NCBI GenBank assembly: GCA_038503075.1
Contig: JBCAML010000009.1
Coordinates: 744,001 to 808,000 of the forward strand
Source: Gyromitra esculenta
Taxonomy: Eukaryota > Ascomycota > Pezizomycetes > Pezizales > Discinaceae
Length of the DNA stretch: 64,000 nt
Direction of reading: 5' to 3'
The notes below the pieces were generated by a model. It worked only from the letters and a program-made list of their open reading frames with translations. It was not told the origin of the DNA and made no database searches. Below are positions 26,432 to 37,800 of this stretch, piece by piece (the first letter of the stretch is position 1; each line of letters opens with the position of its first letter). The position numbers and the translations under genes are program-made.

Positions 26432-27440
26432 AAAATACGTTACTGTTAGATTATTTTTTCCATCTCGTATATTTCAATTCTCCCATCCTCTCTTCTCATT
26501 TCTTTCCTTTCCTTTTTTAGGCGTTGCATAGGGTTGCGTTTTTTTACTATCATCTTAAATTCTGTCCTTTTTGTTGATTCGTTTATTTTGGGAATGTGAT
26601 TTTTATTATTGTCATTTCTTAGCGGGACAAATCGGAGTTATGCGTCTGTGTCCTTTTTACTTGCTTACCAGGAGAAGAATCCGAAAACATGGGGCGTGTG
26701 GCTTTGTGTGTTACGGAACCGTGCCCGATCCTATTGGCATCAAAGTCACACACCCCCTGTTTCCGGGTTCTTCTCCTGGTAGGCAAGTACACCGTTCTTG
26801 GTTATTTTTATTTATTTCTGCCTTGTGGATGTCGCTGAACGTATGCGCAAAGCCAACAATATTTTCATCTCATCGGCATGATCGATGAATATTTATTTTC
26901 TTATACTCGATTCGAAAGTTAGGGCGTTGTAACTTCAAATCGTACCATCTACCAGGGGTTTGGGAGGAGGCTAGAACCTTGACCGTATTAACTCGAAATT
27001 ACACACAATACAGCCATGCACCAAAGCACATAGAGTAAGAAATTCTTGTTTCACTTATGATCTCTGGTAAGGGGTCACTAGAAATCAAGACTATCCATCT
27101 AGCCAAGACTAACCTACTACCTTCCTACTCATAATATATCACTCGATTAAAGCATTTGGACCAACTCAATTCACCCTGATTAGGCGTCGCTACATGTGTG
27201 ATATTTGTATCTGATTCCTTGTTAGATATATCTCACGAGCCCAAGCATAAAAGAACGGATTTATCCTTTAAATCCCACGAACCCTAAGGAAACCAGCAGC
27301 CCGAACCAGAAGAAAAACAAAGTCTAATTCTAACAATTTTCTCGCGTCGCAGCACAGGAGTGACGATTTAGGGTTGTGGTTGTTGCGCTAATAATTTAGT
27401 TCTTAGATGCTCACGGTGGGAGGGAGAGATCGGACAAACT
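26432..27440. other. Intergenic with hairpin element
   Basis: About 1 kb between the Cut12-like stop and the 3' end of the NACHT-ankyrin gene. It begins with a T-rich stretch, a likely 3' UTR, then the 133-bp inverted-repeat element. No gene supported. Confidence 0.5.
26658..26790. repeat. Imperfect hairpin element, 133 bp
   Basis: The left arm starts tacttgcttaccaggagaag and the right arm ends cttctcctggtaggcaagta, with only a few mismatches over nearly 50 bp per arm. Inside the arms, ccgaaaacatggggcgtgtg pairs with cacacaccccctgtttccgg. The loop is about 35-40 bp. No target-site duplication was seen. It looks like a small non-autonomous element or a strong stem in the 3' region of the Cut12-like gene. 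Confidence 0.75.
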
Positions 27441-30400
27441 TTAACAGAGTGGCTGGAACTGGACCTTTTGGCTAATTCTAGGGTCAAAGATATGTTCGAG
27501 CGCCTGTAATTCCCACGCTCGCAGAAGTAGTAGTTCCACTACTCCGCTATGATGCCCAGCACTAGATGCTCTTTGGAGTGGTGTTTCACGATCTCTGTTA
27601 AGAACTGCATCATCAGCTCCCTTTTCCAGTAGTGTCCTAACTACCGCTTCATGCCCATTAAATGCTGCTCTGTGGAGTGGTGTGTTTCCGTATTTGCTTA
27701 TAGCCGAAACGTCTGCTCCATTCTCAAGTAGTATTAGAGCCACCGCATCATGCCCCCTACTAGCTGCGGAGTGTAGTGGTGTGTTTCCATGGTTGTTTGG
27801 AACCGAAACGTCCGCATCCTTTGCAAGTAGCATTCGGATAACCGTCTCGTGTCCAAAGGCCGCTGCCCTGTTTAGTGGAGTATCTCCAGTGAAATTCGCA
27901 ATAGAAACATCTGCGCCGTTCTCAAGTAGCAACCGGACCATAGCTTCTTGTCCTGAATCTGCAGCCGAGTTTAGTGGGGTATATCCTTCTCTGTTCTGAA
28001 TAGAAATTTCTTCTCTAGTCAGATGCTTAAGCAACAGCTGGACTACTACCACGTGCCCTCGACTAGTTGCCCAGTGCAATGCCGTTTCCCTGCGTCCGTC
28101 CCGAGCTATAGGGTTGGCTCCCCTCTCAAGTAGTAGCTGAACAATCGTTTCATACCCATAGCTCGCTGCCCTATTCAGCACCGTATTTCCATATTTGTCG
28201 GCAACTGTGAAATCGGCACCTTTGTCGAGCAACAATTCAACCACTTCTCTGTGACCTCGCTCAGCTGCTCGATACAGAGCCGTTTCTCCATTCTCGTCCT
28301 GAACCAAGGGGTCGACCCCACTTTCAAGTAGCAGGCTGATCACCGCTTCATGTCCTTGGGCAGCTGCTTGATGTAATGGCATATGTCCCTCTTTGTTCAT
28401 GGCCGCAATATCGACGCCTTTTTCAAGTAACACGCGAATCACATCTTGATGCCCGTAGAGCGCTGCTAGTTCTAGTGCAGTTTTTCCAGTCTTGTCTTGT
28501 CTCGACGTCTCCGAGTAGTTTTGCAGGCTCATTTGGAGTATCATACCGAGGACTGCTCCATGGCCACTTTGTGCGTCCAACATTGGTTGATGTTTCTTTC
28601 GATGAATTCGGGCTGAGGGGTCGGCTCCCTCCTCGAGTAAAAATCTAACTACTTTATCGTGCCCTCCAGATGCTGCTATATGTAGTGCTGTCTCCCCATT
28701 TTCATCTGGAATCGAGATGTCACCTCCCTTTGCGGCAAACAGCCTAACAGCAGCGAGATGACCGATAGCGGCCGCCACGTGGAGTGGATGTCTTCCTTTT
28801 GGATAAGAAGATTTTTCTTCTTTTGTATAAGGTTGCAAGGCTTGAAGGTACGAAGAAATACTACCAGACCTCTCGAGGAATTTACAGACCATATCAATTG
28901 TCAAATTCTCGTCACAATTCTTAAGATGGAAGGATAACTGGTGAGCGGCATAATCAAGGAAGGGATGTGATTGATTCCGCTCATATCTAGAGTTAACGGA
29001 GATACAAGCACCCTTCGCAAGGGTATCGAACGAAAGATAAGTGGTGCAAGACATGGCCATATCGAAGTCCGTGCTGTCGGGCATGATTGAATTTTTGACG
29101 ATATATTCCTGAACGGTGAAATGAGCAAGTCTTATCGTATCGTTATCGATTTTTACTAGACCGCAGCAAACGTCAAGTAACGTAGCCTTTTCCTCTAGGT
29201 CATCATCGTTAAGATCGTATCGGCCTGGCTCTACAGATATAGCAGCTCGAATTTCGTTCACAAAAAGTGGCCGCCGTACTTTCACGAGCCATGAGAGAAT
29301 TTTTATGGCAAGCTGCTCGGAGTTTTTGTGCTGATTGCGAAGATTTTCCATAGTCCGGTCATAGATATACTCTAAAGTGGTTTCTTCGGTGGGTGAGTTT
29401 TTGAGCCTTTCGAGCTCCTTCAAAATATCTCTTATCTTCGTCTGCTGGCACAGATGTTCGATATGAAAATGAACAAGCAAAAACCTAACAACAGTCAACA
29501 TACTTGCAGTAATGAGAAATTCCATATCCGGAGTTTGCTAACATTCCCTTGGCACACGCAACAAGCCTAGAAATTATCTTATCTTTCAATTCCTGGCCTT
29601 TTCGACTAACAAGTTTCCTAGTACGCGTATCTTCTTCGATCTTTTGTTCAACATAGCATCTAATGTCTTCGTCATGTGCCCGAAGCTCGATTTTGAGCGA
29701 GTTGCTGAGAGACTCCTGAATATCTTCTGGGTGCTGTCGACTGGTCAAGAATAGATTGATTCCATTCCTTACCATGTTATGAAATAAGGAAAGAAGTCTT
29801 CTCCGTTTTTTCTTATTGCATTCGTCCAGTGCGTCGCAGATCACAAATGTTTGAGTGTATGATTTAAGCGTTGCGAGAAGAGCAGCATATAGATCCTCGA
29901 CGGTGGGTCTTCCATCTTTATTCACCAATCTGTCGTGTAAGTTCTCAATTTCCTTAGGAAGTTGCGTTACTGGGAGGTGAAGAGCAAGTTGTTTTACTAG
30001 GCTAGCAAGGACACGAGTAGGTTCTTGCTGATCCTGCTCATCATAGGCAAAGTAGATATAAGCAACTCCGTAACTTGCAGACTGACGACTTCTGAAATAA
30101 TCAATAGCAACAGAGCTAAGGGTCGTATCAGTCACACGTTAATATACAAGACGAGATCCTCCTTTATTGCGAAAGCGTACCTCAGGAATGTCTTGCCAGC
30201 TCCAGCTATAACAATTGCATCTCGTTAGCATTATTTATAATATCTAATAGAAATTTCTGGTTATACTTACGAATACCATAGCCCCAGAGCAACTGAGTGT
30301 ATGGATGTTTCAGAACTTCCCACGTTTGAAACATTGGTGCCCTCAAGAGCCACCCACCAGTGTTATGTTGCCTCCTTTCGCTGATCTCCATGTGTTTTTT

Positions 30401-31140
30401 GTCAAAGTCTCCCGGAAAGACCCAGTTAAGTACTGCCTTCCGTTTTTTGACTATTGATAAAAATATTCAGCCTAAAAGCGTCTCCCAATAAAATAAATTT
30501 GGCTCCAAACCAATCTGCGCGACATCCTTCTTTTGTGTCCACGAAATCAGGTCTCGAATGCCAGAACTTGCATCTTGAATCTCTGCCTTCATTCCTTGCA
30601 TATCTGCTTTCATCTCCTACACATCTTCACTGGTATCTTTCACATATTTCTCAATAGCTTTTGACAGGGATCTTGATTCGAATAAGTGCAGTTCAGTCAA
30701 GAGTCTCTTGAGTCCGATCCTACTTACATGTGATCCGTTATTAGAGCCAACAAGAAGAGACTTTTATGTCTTTCGATCCGTGCGATTTGCTCAAAGGTTT
30801 CTTTCTCAGTGAGTGGCCATTTGAAGCTGCTTAATTTTCCTTTCACCCCCGCACCAGGAGCTAACATTGTTTGGAGCCTGTTCAGTTCTAAAGTGCAGAT
30901 TTGAAGCGGGCCATCTTGATCATTGAGCACGTCTAACGCTGCCGATTGTGGATTGCTTTGGACATAAATTTTTACAGTATTAAGAATCCTGCCAAGAGAG
31001 CTGAGCTCCTCCACAAGTCGACTCTGGTCATTTGATGCCCGTACCACGCCGCCTATGTAATCGTAGCCTAAGGAGACTACCTTTGCTGTGAGCTGAGTGA
31101 TGCCGATGATGCTCGCAACGAGACCCACAACCTCCGCCAT
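27441..31140 (-). pseudogene. NACHT-ankyrin (NLR/STAND-type) gene with one in-frame stop
   Basis: Six exons on the minus strand: 30728-31140, 30511-30671, 30271-30450, 30181-30205, 29543-30115 and 27441-29484. They sum to 1132 codons with every phase correct, but codon 156 (30617-30619) is TAG. The first 155 residues are a fungal STAND N-terminal domain (MAEVVGLVASIIGITQLTAK). The NACHT domain has Walker A IPGAGKTFL, carried on the 25-nt exon 4, and Walker B FVICDALDEC. A helical part follows, then about 13 ankyrin repeats (ETALHIAASGGHDKVVRFLL type). Family knowledge: such proteins act in fungal non-self recognition and programmed cell death. Apart from the stop, the gene is intact. Readthrough, a wrong exon 1/2 border or a base error could rescue it. 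It may equally be a recent null allele. Confidence 0.75.
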
Positions 31141-32217
31141 GGTTAGGGTGGACTCTCACAGTTGACAATAGCCGATGTCGACGCCAGGAATATTGGAGAA
31201 TAGAGTGGTTTAGCGCTTTGTTTACAGTTTTGCAGGCTCACTACTGTGCCGCATCGTGTAACCGCTTATCGCCCCTTCAGTTCTAAGCCCCTCACTACGC
31301 ATAATCTATTCGTTTTTAACATTATGTTACAGAGCTACTCTGATACATCATGAAGAACCTGAAAACAAGGGTATTAGGTTGATCAATCAATAAGTTGATA
31401 TAGCTAGATCCAGCCAACTAGAAATCCCGACCTAGAACATGCATCTTTAGGTTCTTCATGTGGTATCCGAGTACCTGTTGGAAGACTATTCTGAGCATGC
31501 ATCCTAAAACCCTCGTATGCAGAGTAAGCTAAATACTGGCCCAATGTGATAACGTAAAAGTGCTTAGTAGTGCTAACAGATCTATTAATTCTTGAAACCT
31601 ATCTGAATGCGTCCAGAAGTCTCTCTTAGAAGTCTCGGAAATATTCATCCGGAATCGAGCAATCTGCGCCAGAAGAGAGTTTCCCCAACGCAACTCGCAC
31701 CACCAGTAGACATAAACCGGGAATCGGACACCCACCCATACACAATACCTCTGGGCGAATACAAAGGACTTATATTGGTGTAAATGTTGTTTTGTATAGA
31801 GTTGTAATATATTTTGGGAGGTTGTCATTTGCTACCACAGCACCTCTGAGAATTACATGTATCTCTGAACGCATTAGTTACCATCGAGTGACAATTCATG
31901 ACCAAGATTATCAGCTATTTTCGTGAAAGGAAATTACGAAAGGCATTACGAAAGATCAAGTGGAGAGATCATAGACACATTATTCGTCTCGACAATCCCA
32001 GTATTTCAGCAATCCCTACGATCTCCGCATAAAGCCACGGCCAAAGCACAAGAAAAACCCCCCCCTAACGAAGCCAAAAGTTTACGATAGCCTGATCAAA
32101 ATTTACCATCCATGATACTCGAAAAAAATAGCTCCCCAAACTTTTGAATTTAAAACCACTCGAAGTTGTAAATTTATTTTTTTGTATTGCAACACCAGAC
32201 CAGAACCCACTTTTCCC
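31141..32217. other. Intergenic, upstream of NACHT gene and downstream of eS17
   Basis: No gene supported. It contains the hairpin at 31349-31460 about 210 bp upstream of the NACHT gene start, and TACATGTA at 31854-31861. A 99-codon open frame at 31529-31828 has no recognisable feature. Confidence 0.5.
31349..31460. repeat. Hairpin element sharing a 17-mer with the one near 46 kb
   Basis: The arms catgaagaacct (31349-31360) and aggttcttcatg (31449-31460) are perfectly complementary over 12 bp. The left arm runs into acctgaaaacaagggta (31357-31373), identical to 45938-45954. The 88-bp interior differs from the other copy. It may be a small mobile element inserted in a palindrome. Confidence 0.65.
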
Positions 32218-32872
32218 TTAATCCCTCCTTGGCGGCCTGTCGCCACGGAACCTCCTGGTATCTTGTGGCTGCTGCTGTGAAACAGCAACGATCGAGACGG
32301 GGATGGAGTCAAACTACAAACTAGTCAATATCTCTTGGCCGCAATGAGGAAGGGCAAAACATACGCCCAAGTTCTTCAGCAGATCCTTAGTATCGGCATC
32401 GACCTCCAGAGTACCAGAATCGGTTGCAGTGTAGTCGAGCGCAGAGATCTCAGGAACGTATTGATCCTTCCTCTCACGTTCCTCTTCTTGCAGCTTGAAG
32501 GAGATACCACGAACAGGTCCACGCTGGATACGCTTCATCAAATGAGTGGTGTAACCGGCGATCTGAAACAGAATAAAACAGCCCAACACAGAGGCGCAAC
32601 AATTCGTCAGCCATGAAGGGTGGAGCGGTGGAGAGAAATAGACGACCACTGACCTTGTTCCTCAGCCTCTTGGAGGCGATGATAGCGATCTCATCACAGA
32701 TACGCTTGTTGGTCTCGAAGTCGAGGGTGAGCTTCGGGTAGTACCTCTCAATGATTACCTTGGAGGACTTCTTGACAGTCTTGGTACGAACTATTGAGGA
32801 CCCCACTTATTAGCCTACAACCCAATAAAGGGGAGACCGGGGCTTGAGTTTCCTCAACATACCGCGACCCAT
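32218..32872 (-). CDS. RPS17: 40S ribosomal protein eS17
   Basis: Four exons on the minus strand: 32863-32872 (10 nt), 32654-32790, 32365-32562 and 32218-32313, 146 aa. It begins [20 protein letters not shown] and continues [40 protein letters not shown] and [20 protein letters not shown], a near-universal eS17 sequence. The last exon encodes a fungal tail with a [22 protein letters not shown] end. Introns are 72, 91 and 51 nt. Family knowledge: a structural protein of the small ribosomal subunit near the head and beak. The tiny first exon holding only the start and two further codons is common in fungal ribosomal protein genes. An inverted telobox pair sits about 150 bp upstream. Confidence 0.97.
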
Positions 32873-34225
32873 GATTGCTGAGTATTTTTTTAGAGGAGTG
32901 AGAGGTGTCTGATGATGTTAGTTAAGCGGTGGTCGATTTGTCGTCGTTATCGTCGTTGTGGTGTTGATGTCGTTAGATATCCCGAGGTCTGAGATTCTAC
33001 GCGTCGAAATGTGTGTGCCTGGCTAGGGTTGAACCCTTGGGACTGCCTCTTCTGTGAATGATAACAAAATCTTGGCACTTTCACTCCAATCTCATAGCTA
33101 CGCCTAAGGCTCATCAATCCCACCGGTAAATCAACCTATGCGATGTTAAATACGCGAAATTTTGAGCTTTATTGGTGTAAAGAAATCTATTCATTCTTGA
33201 TCACATCTAGTTACAAATTTGTAATGCATGTACCTCCCGAACTACCTCAACTTAATGCACGTATACGGTCCATAGCCATCAGACTGAAAAGAGCTTAGAG
33301 AGAGACCTTCTTCAGCGTCCAACCCGTAAATTAAAAGAGCTCGAGTGATGATCTATGATCAGTAACTTCACGACATTGTTCCAGACTCAGAGGTCTAGCC
33401 TACATGTAGCTACATACATGTATTTACTCCGAATGGCGGTTGAAGTAGCAAGCCAATTTTCAAGCTCAGCCCAACGAGCCGAGATCATCCAAGCTTAAAA
33501 TATTAGGTCTACATGTATCTACTCTCCTAAAAACCACCATCCTCCAATATCTACCATCCTGGACTATGGCTATCTCATGGGAATTTTATTTTATTTTTAA
33601 CAGCCTGCATTAACTCAGCAGCCAAGGCTATTAACTGCTTTTATTGAGATTCAAAGTAATCTTTCTATTTATAGAATTCAGGTATCCAGAAGTTGAGATG
33701 GGCCGAATCCCCGTGCTGACGTCTAGGAAAAATAAATTGGGATATGATATTGAACCGGGTTGGCTTCGAGAGACACGGAGCTATAGTTTCCAGCTCAACA
33801 TGTGAGATCTCAGTATTATTACAAAAACCAACTCACAAAACGGTACCTCCATTGAATAGGTTGAAACTCCGATCCGGACTACCAAGCAACCGCACAGGAA
33901 TAGAGTAGGCCTGAGATCTTGAATTTTCTCTCATTGATCGAAGATAGTTTTCGCAAACAGGACAGATAGAAGGTTTCTCTTCCCTGCCGTTCACTAAGTT
34001 AGGTTCGGCTTGCATTTTTCCCTCCTTCCCTCCCCCACCCATATCTATGTCAAGACCCCATCCCCCACGCAAAGCCGAACATATTCCGCGAAAGAAAGAA
34101 AAAAAAAATACACCGATACCCGTACATATCCCGTGACCCATGAAAAAGCGAAGAGAAAAAACAGAACCAGCTTTTTGTTGTTTTTTTTGTTTCCGCCGGT
34201 ATGAAAATAAGAGGGAGCGATCCGT
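32873..34225. other. Intergenic, eS17 promoter and eL39 3' flank
   Basis: No gene supported in 1.35 kb. Near eS17 lies the inverted telobox pair. Further on, TACATGTA occurs three times within about 120 bp (33401-33408, 33415-33422, 33510-33517). Confidence 0.5.
33024..33037. promoter_or_regulatory. Inverted telobox pair upstream of eS17
   Basis: TAGGGTTGAACCCT has AGGGTT and AACCCT facing each other across one base, 152 bp before the eS17 start. Same arrangement as at eL41 and eL39. Confidence 0.5.
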
Positions 34226-34525
34226 TTAGATACCGATACGGGTCTTACGCCAATGCCTACGCTTCGCGTTGTACCTGTAATATTTAAAAAGTGGCTAGTC
34301 AGCTTTGAGGACCAGAGGCAGAGAGCCGGAGAAATAGATAGGGTTGTTAGCGGACCTAATGGTGTTTCCGGTTCGGAGGCGAATCCATTGCGGAATTGGG
34401 CGGTTCTGTTTTTGGGCTTTGGCAAGCTTCTGCTTGGTACGGAAGGATTTGTGGCTCTATGATAATTCCATCCGTCAGTAACACGCAAATTAGAAATGTG
34501 AGGAGGGGTAGAATCATACAGGCAT
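34226..34525 (-). CDS. RPL39: 60S ribosomal protein eL39
   Basis: Three exons on the minus strand: 34520-34525 (only ATG CCT), 34356-34456 and 34226-34274, 51 aa. It reads [20 protein letters not shown], then [20 protein letters not shown] and [11 protein letters not shown], matching eL39 along its full length. Introns are 63 and 81 nt, with GTATGATT and GTCCGC donors and CATAG and TACAG acceptors. Family knowledge: a small subunit protein lining the exit tunnel of the large ribosomal subunit. A protein this small, cut into exons of 6, 101 and 49 nt, is easy to miss. Confidence 0.97.
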
Positions 34526-34899
34526 GGCTAGACTTGGTGATTCGTCGCTCGGTCTGTGTGGTGGTCGAGTGTTGTCGTTCAGATGTTGCAGTGTTTAATT
34601 TTCGTGATGCTGTTGCTATGCTGGGTGGATGGTGGTGGGGAAATAGGGTTGCTACCCTAACCTGGCAAAAGCAGTCTTAGGTCTTTTGTGGGCGTGTGGC
34701 TTGGCGATACATCTTCATCGATGATCACTCGAAGTCTAAGATCTAATCTTGGACACCACGCTCCATGATCTCAAAATGTAGCATCACTGATTGGCGACAG
34801 GTGATTATAAGAATTGAAACATCATCTACCCCCGGAAGCTGTAAAGTTGTCTCCCAGCATAAGGTGTAAATATATACAAACCCCACACCATCAACTCCC
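34526..34899. promoter_or_regulatory. eL39 promoter and Dhr1 3' flank
   Basis: 374 bp. TAGGGTT at 34644-34650 faces ACCCTAA at 34654-34660, about 120-135 bp upstream of the eL39 start: the third inverted telobox pair of the window. The right half is the 3' flank of the helicase gene. No gene. Confidence 0.45.
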
Positions 34900-37800
34900 C
34901 TATTCTATCACCCATTTCGCACCCTCTTTCCTCTGCACTACCTTCCTAGCCGGCAAAGGCCAACCAATTTCACTCTTCCCGATAGCCCCTCCAAGTCTCG
35001 GGATTACCCAACACTCCCTCCGATTTCCACCAGAATCCGGTAGGACCTTTGGCGGTACATGATCCAGAGGCTTAGAATATGTGATGAGAGGTGTACCTTT
35101 TGCCAGTGTTGCCAGCTGTGATCCAGTAACAGATGTGAGTGGCCTCATCCGCACCTTCCCGGTCGTCGACATCGACTTCTTGAGTTCGCTGTAGACAAGA
35201 TATTCCGGGTAAGAGGATTGGGAGGCGAGCACAGAACTAGGGTGAATATAGACCGCGACATCTTGGAGATTACTGTTAGGTTCGGATTGGTAGGAAGTAG
35301 AAGAAGCGAAGAGAGTCATATATGGGACATCAGTGACCTTCTTCAAGCTGCTCTGCCCAAGTTTAAATGTTGAGTTTGGAACAAGATCTGCTCGGATGGC
35401 AACCTGATCGATGAAACCGACCGCAGCGATTTGTTTAATTGCTTTGACTTGAAGGATAGAAGGTGGGGGTATCTTTGCCTCAAATGATCCCATTACGCCT
35501 AGGCAGTTAGACCTGACAATGTTTGTGATCTGTTGTCTTAGTTTATGAGTCTCCTGCATCCCTTTTAACCTGACGAAGTTGCGTTCGCAGAATTCGGCAG
35601 GATTGGTTTCGTACTCATAGGCACAGACCACCGAAAGGAGTTTCAAAGCATCACACGTAGCATCAAGACTCGAGAAGTTCCTGTGGGTTCGATAGTAAGC
35701 CTTTCGTCGGTTGGCTCGCCGAGTGCGTTCTATCACGGTTTCATTGTCTTCTAATTCATCAGGTTCGTTGATATCGAGTTGATGTTCTGGAATGAAAACT
35801 TCTCCAACAGAGAGAGCAGCCACAATTGCGATGATATAGGGTAAACATCCGTGCTGCTGGCCAATGATAAGGATCTTAGAAAATCTTGGTGATAGAGGAA
35901 AGACATTCATGGTTCGGCCGAGGTCCGTTAAACCCCCTTTCGAGTCGAGAGCACCAAGGAACCCCAAAAGCTAGCAACCATTAACAAGGCACATATTCAT
36001 ACTAATGATAGGATAGGGGAAAAGCATACTTTTTCAGCCTTCTGTAGACTAGGTCGATCAGGCGCGGTTGGAAAGGGGAAGTTGGTGATTGTGTCGATAT
36101 TCATGCTCTTCATTTGCAAGACCACACCTTTAAAGGAATAAGAATTAGTGTAAATCATGTAGAATCATTCAAAGGGTAGCAAACCTTCGATAGGCATTCT
36201 TAGTATCTCTGCCTCGGCGAACTCTAGAAAATCTCTCTCATAAACTGCTGAAGAATACAGCTTATAGCAATGTCCGGGCCCTGTTCTTCCGGAACGACCA
36301 GCTCTCTGCAATGCGCTCGCCTTACTGATCCACCCAATGTCGAAACTTTGTACCCCAGTGGTTTTGTCAAAGTTCCTTTCTTTCGAACGCCCACAGTCTA
36401 CTACATATCGTATTCCTGGGATTGTCAAGGAAGTCTCAGCGACGTTAGTGGCAAGAACACACATCCTGGAACCTTCAGGCGCTTCTTCGAATACTTTGAG
36501 CTGATCTTTTGTTGGGAGTAGAGAATAAAGAGGAAGGACGTGAAGAGGAGCGTCCGTGTCAGTGGTAGCCATCTCTTCACCCAGATCATCGTCATCGTCA
36601 TCGAGTATTGAGTCTCCATCACTCTCGTCGGAATTTTGCTTCGATAGGTTACCAAAATCTACGTCTTCTGTCTCTACAGCCGCCTCTCTTGCCGAGATAT
36701 GGACTGAAGGGGCATTCTTCTCCCGTCGGTCCACAACCACCTTCCCATTCTTCATCTTCCCATTCTTAAATGGGAATGTGGTGCGTAACCTTCGAAGAAT
36801 CTCGGTTATCTCATTCTGCCCGGTTAAGAAAACCAAGATTCCTTATATGCGATCAGTTTAACTCATCTGTATATTAAGTATCAGGATAAAGTCTTACCAC
36901 CTGGAGGAAGTCTTCGATGGATTTTGCAAACTTTCTTGAACGTTTCTTCAACATAATCACTCGCAGTCCGTCTCGAGAAATGTACTGTTACTGGATGTTG
37001 TCTAGCTTCGGCTTTGAGAAGCGGTGGTGGGTTTGGGAACAGTTGTCTATTCTCCGTAAAATCTGAAACTCGCAGCGTGGCTGACATGATAACTAATTTG
37101 AGAGGCTTGGTAAAAAGTTAGTACGTTCGTCTCCCAGCCATGCATATCTGGTGCATAAATACTTTAGTGACACCGTCAGATTTGCTCATCTGTTCTCTTA
37201 GCTTTAAAACCCTACTCATAACCCCTATCAAAATGTCCGTATTGATACTCCTCTCATGAGCTTCATCAATGATAATAGCCGAATATTTTTTCAGAAGGAA
37301 ATCTTCAGCTAGTTCTCTCAATAAGACACCGTCTGTCATAAACTTGATAGCTGTTTTCGGATTCATGGTTCCCTCGAACCGAATTTGGTATGCAACTTTA
37401 TCATTTCCTCCTGTACCCAATTCATCGCCCACCCTTTTTGCCATGCTTACTGCCGCAACACGCCTGGGTTGAGTTACTCCAATTAAGCTCGGAGTCTCGC
37501 TATCAGGCGAGCCATATCCTGCTTCATACAAAAACTGCGGTACTTGGGTGGTTTTACCACTACCAGTCTCACCGCAAATGACGACGCAAGCGTTGTTGTG
37601 GATAGCTTCCATTATTCGTTGTTCTTCTGCAACCACTGGGAGTCCAAGGCGAGCGTTTTGAATATCTGCAGGACGATCTATTGTCACATAATATGCCTAG
37701 AAGCTCTTTTCAGCATATTAAAATATTGTTACATTCGAACGATTTGAAATTACCTTTCTTTCCACAACTGGTCCCCGCAGCTCAGGTGGTGGTGTCATGT

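Noticed and set aside
27682..27999. Plus-strand frame with repeated SSIRATASCP-like text
   Set aside because: Antisense of the ankyrin repeats, so it is repetitive only because they are.
27441..29484. Ankyrin repeats read as a CRISPR-like or satellite array
   Set aside because: The ~99-bp periodicity comes from 33-residue ankyrin units in one open frame.
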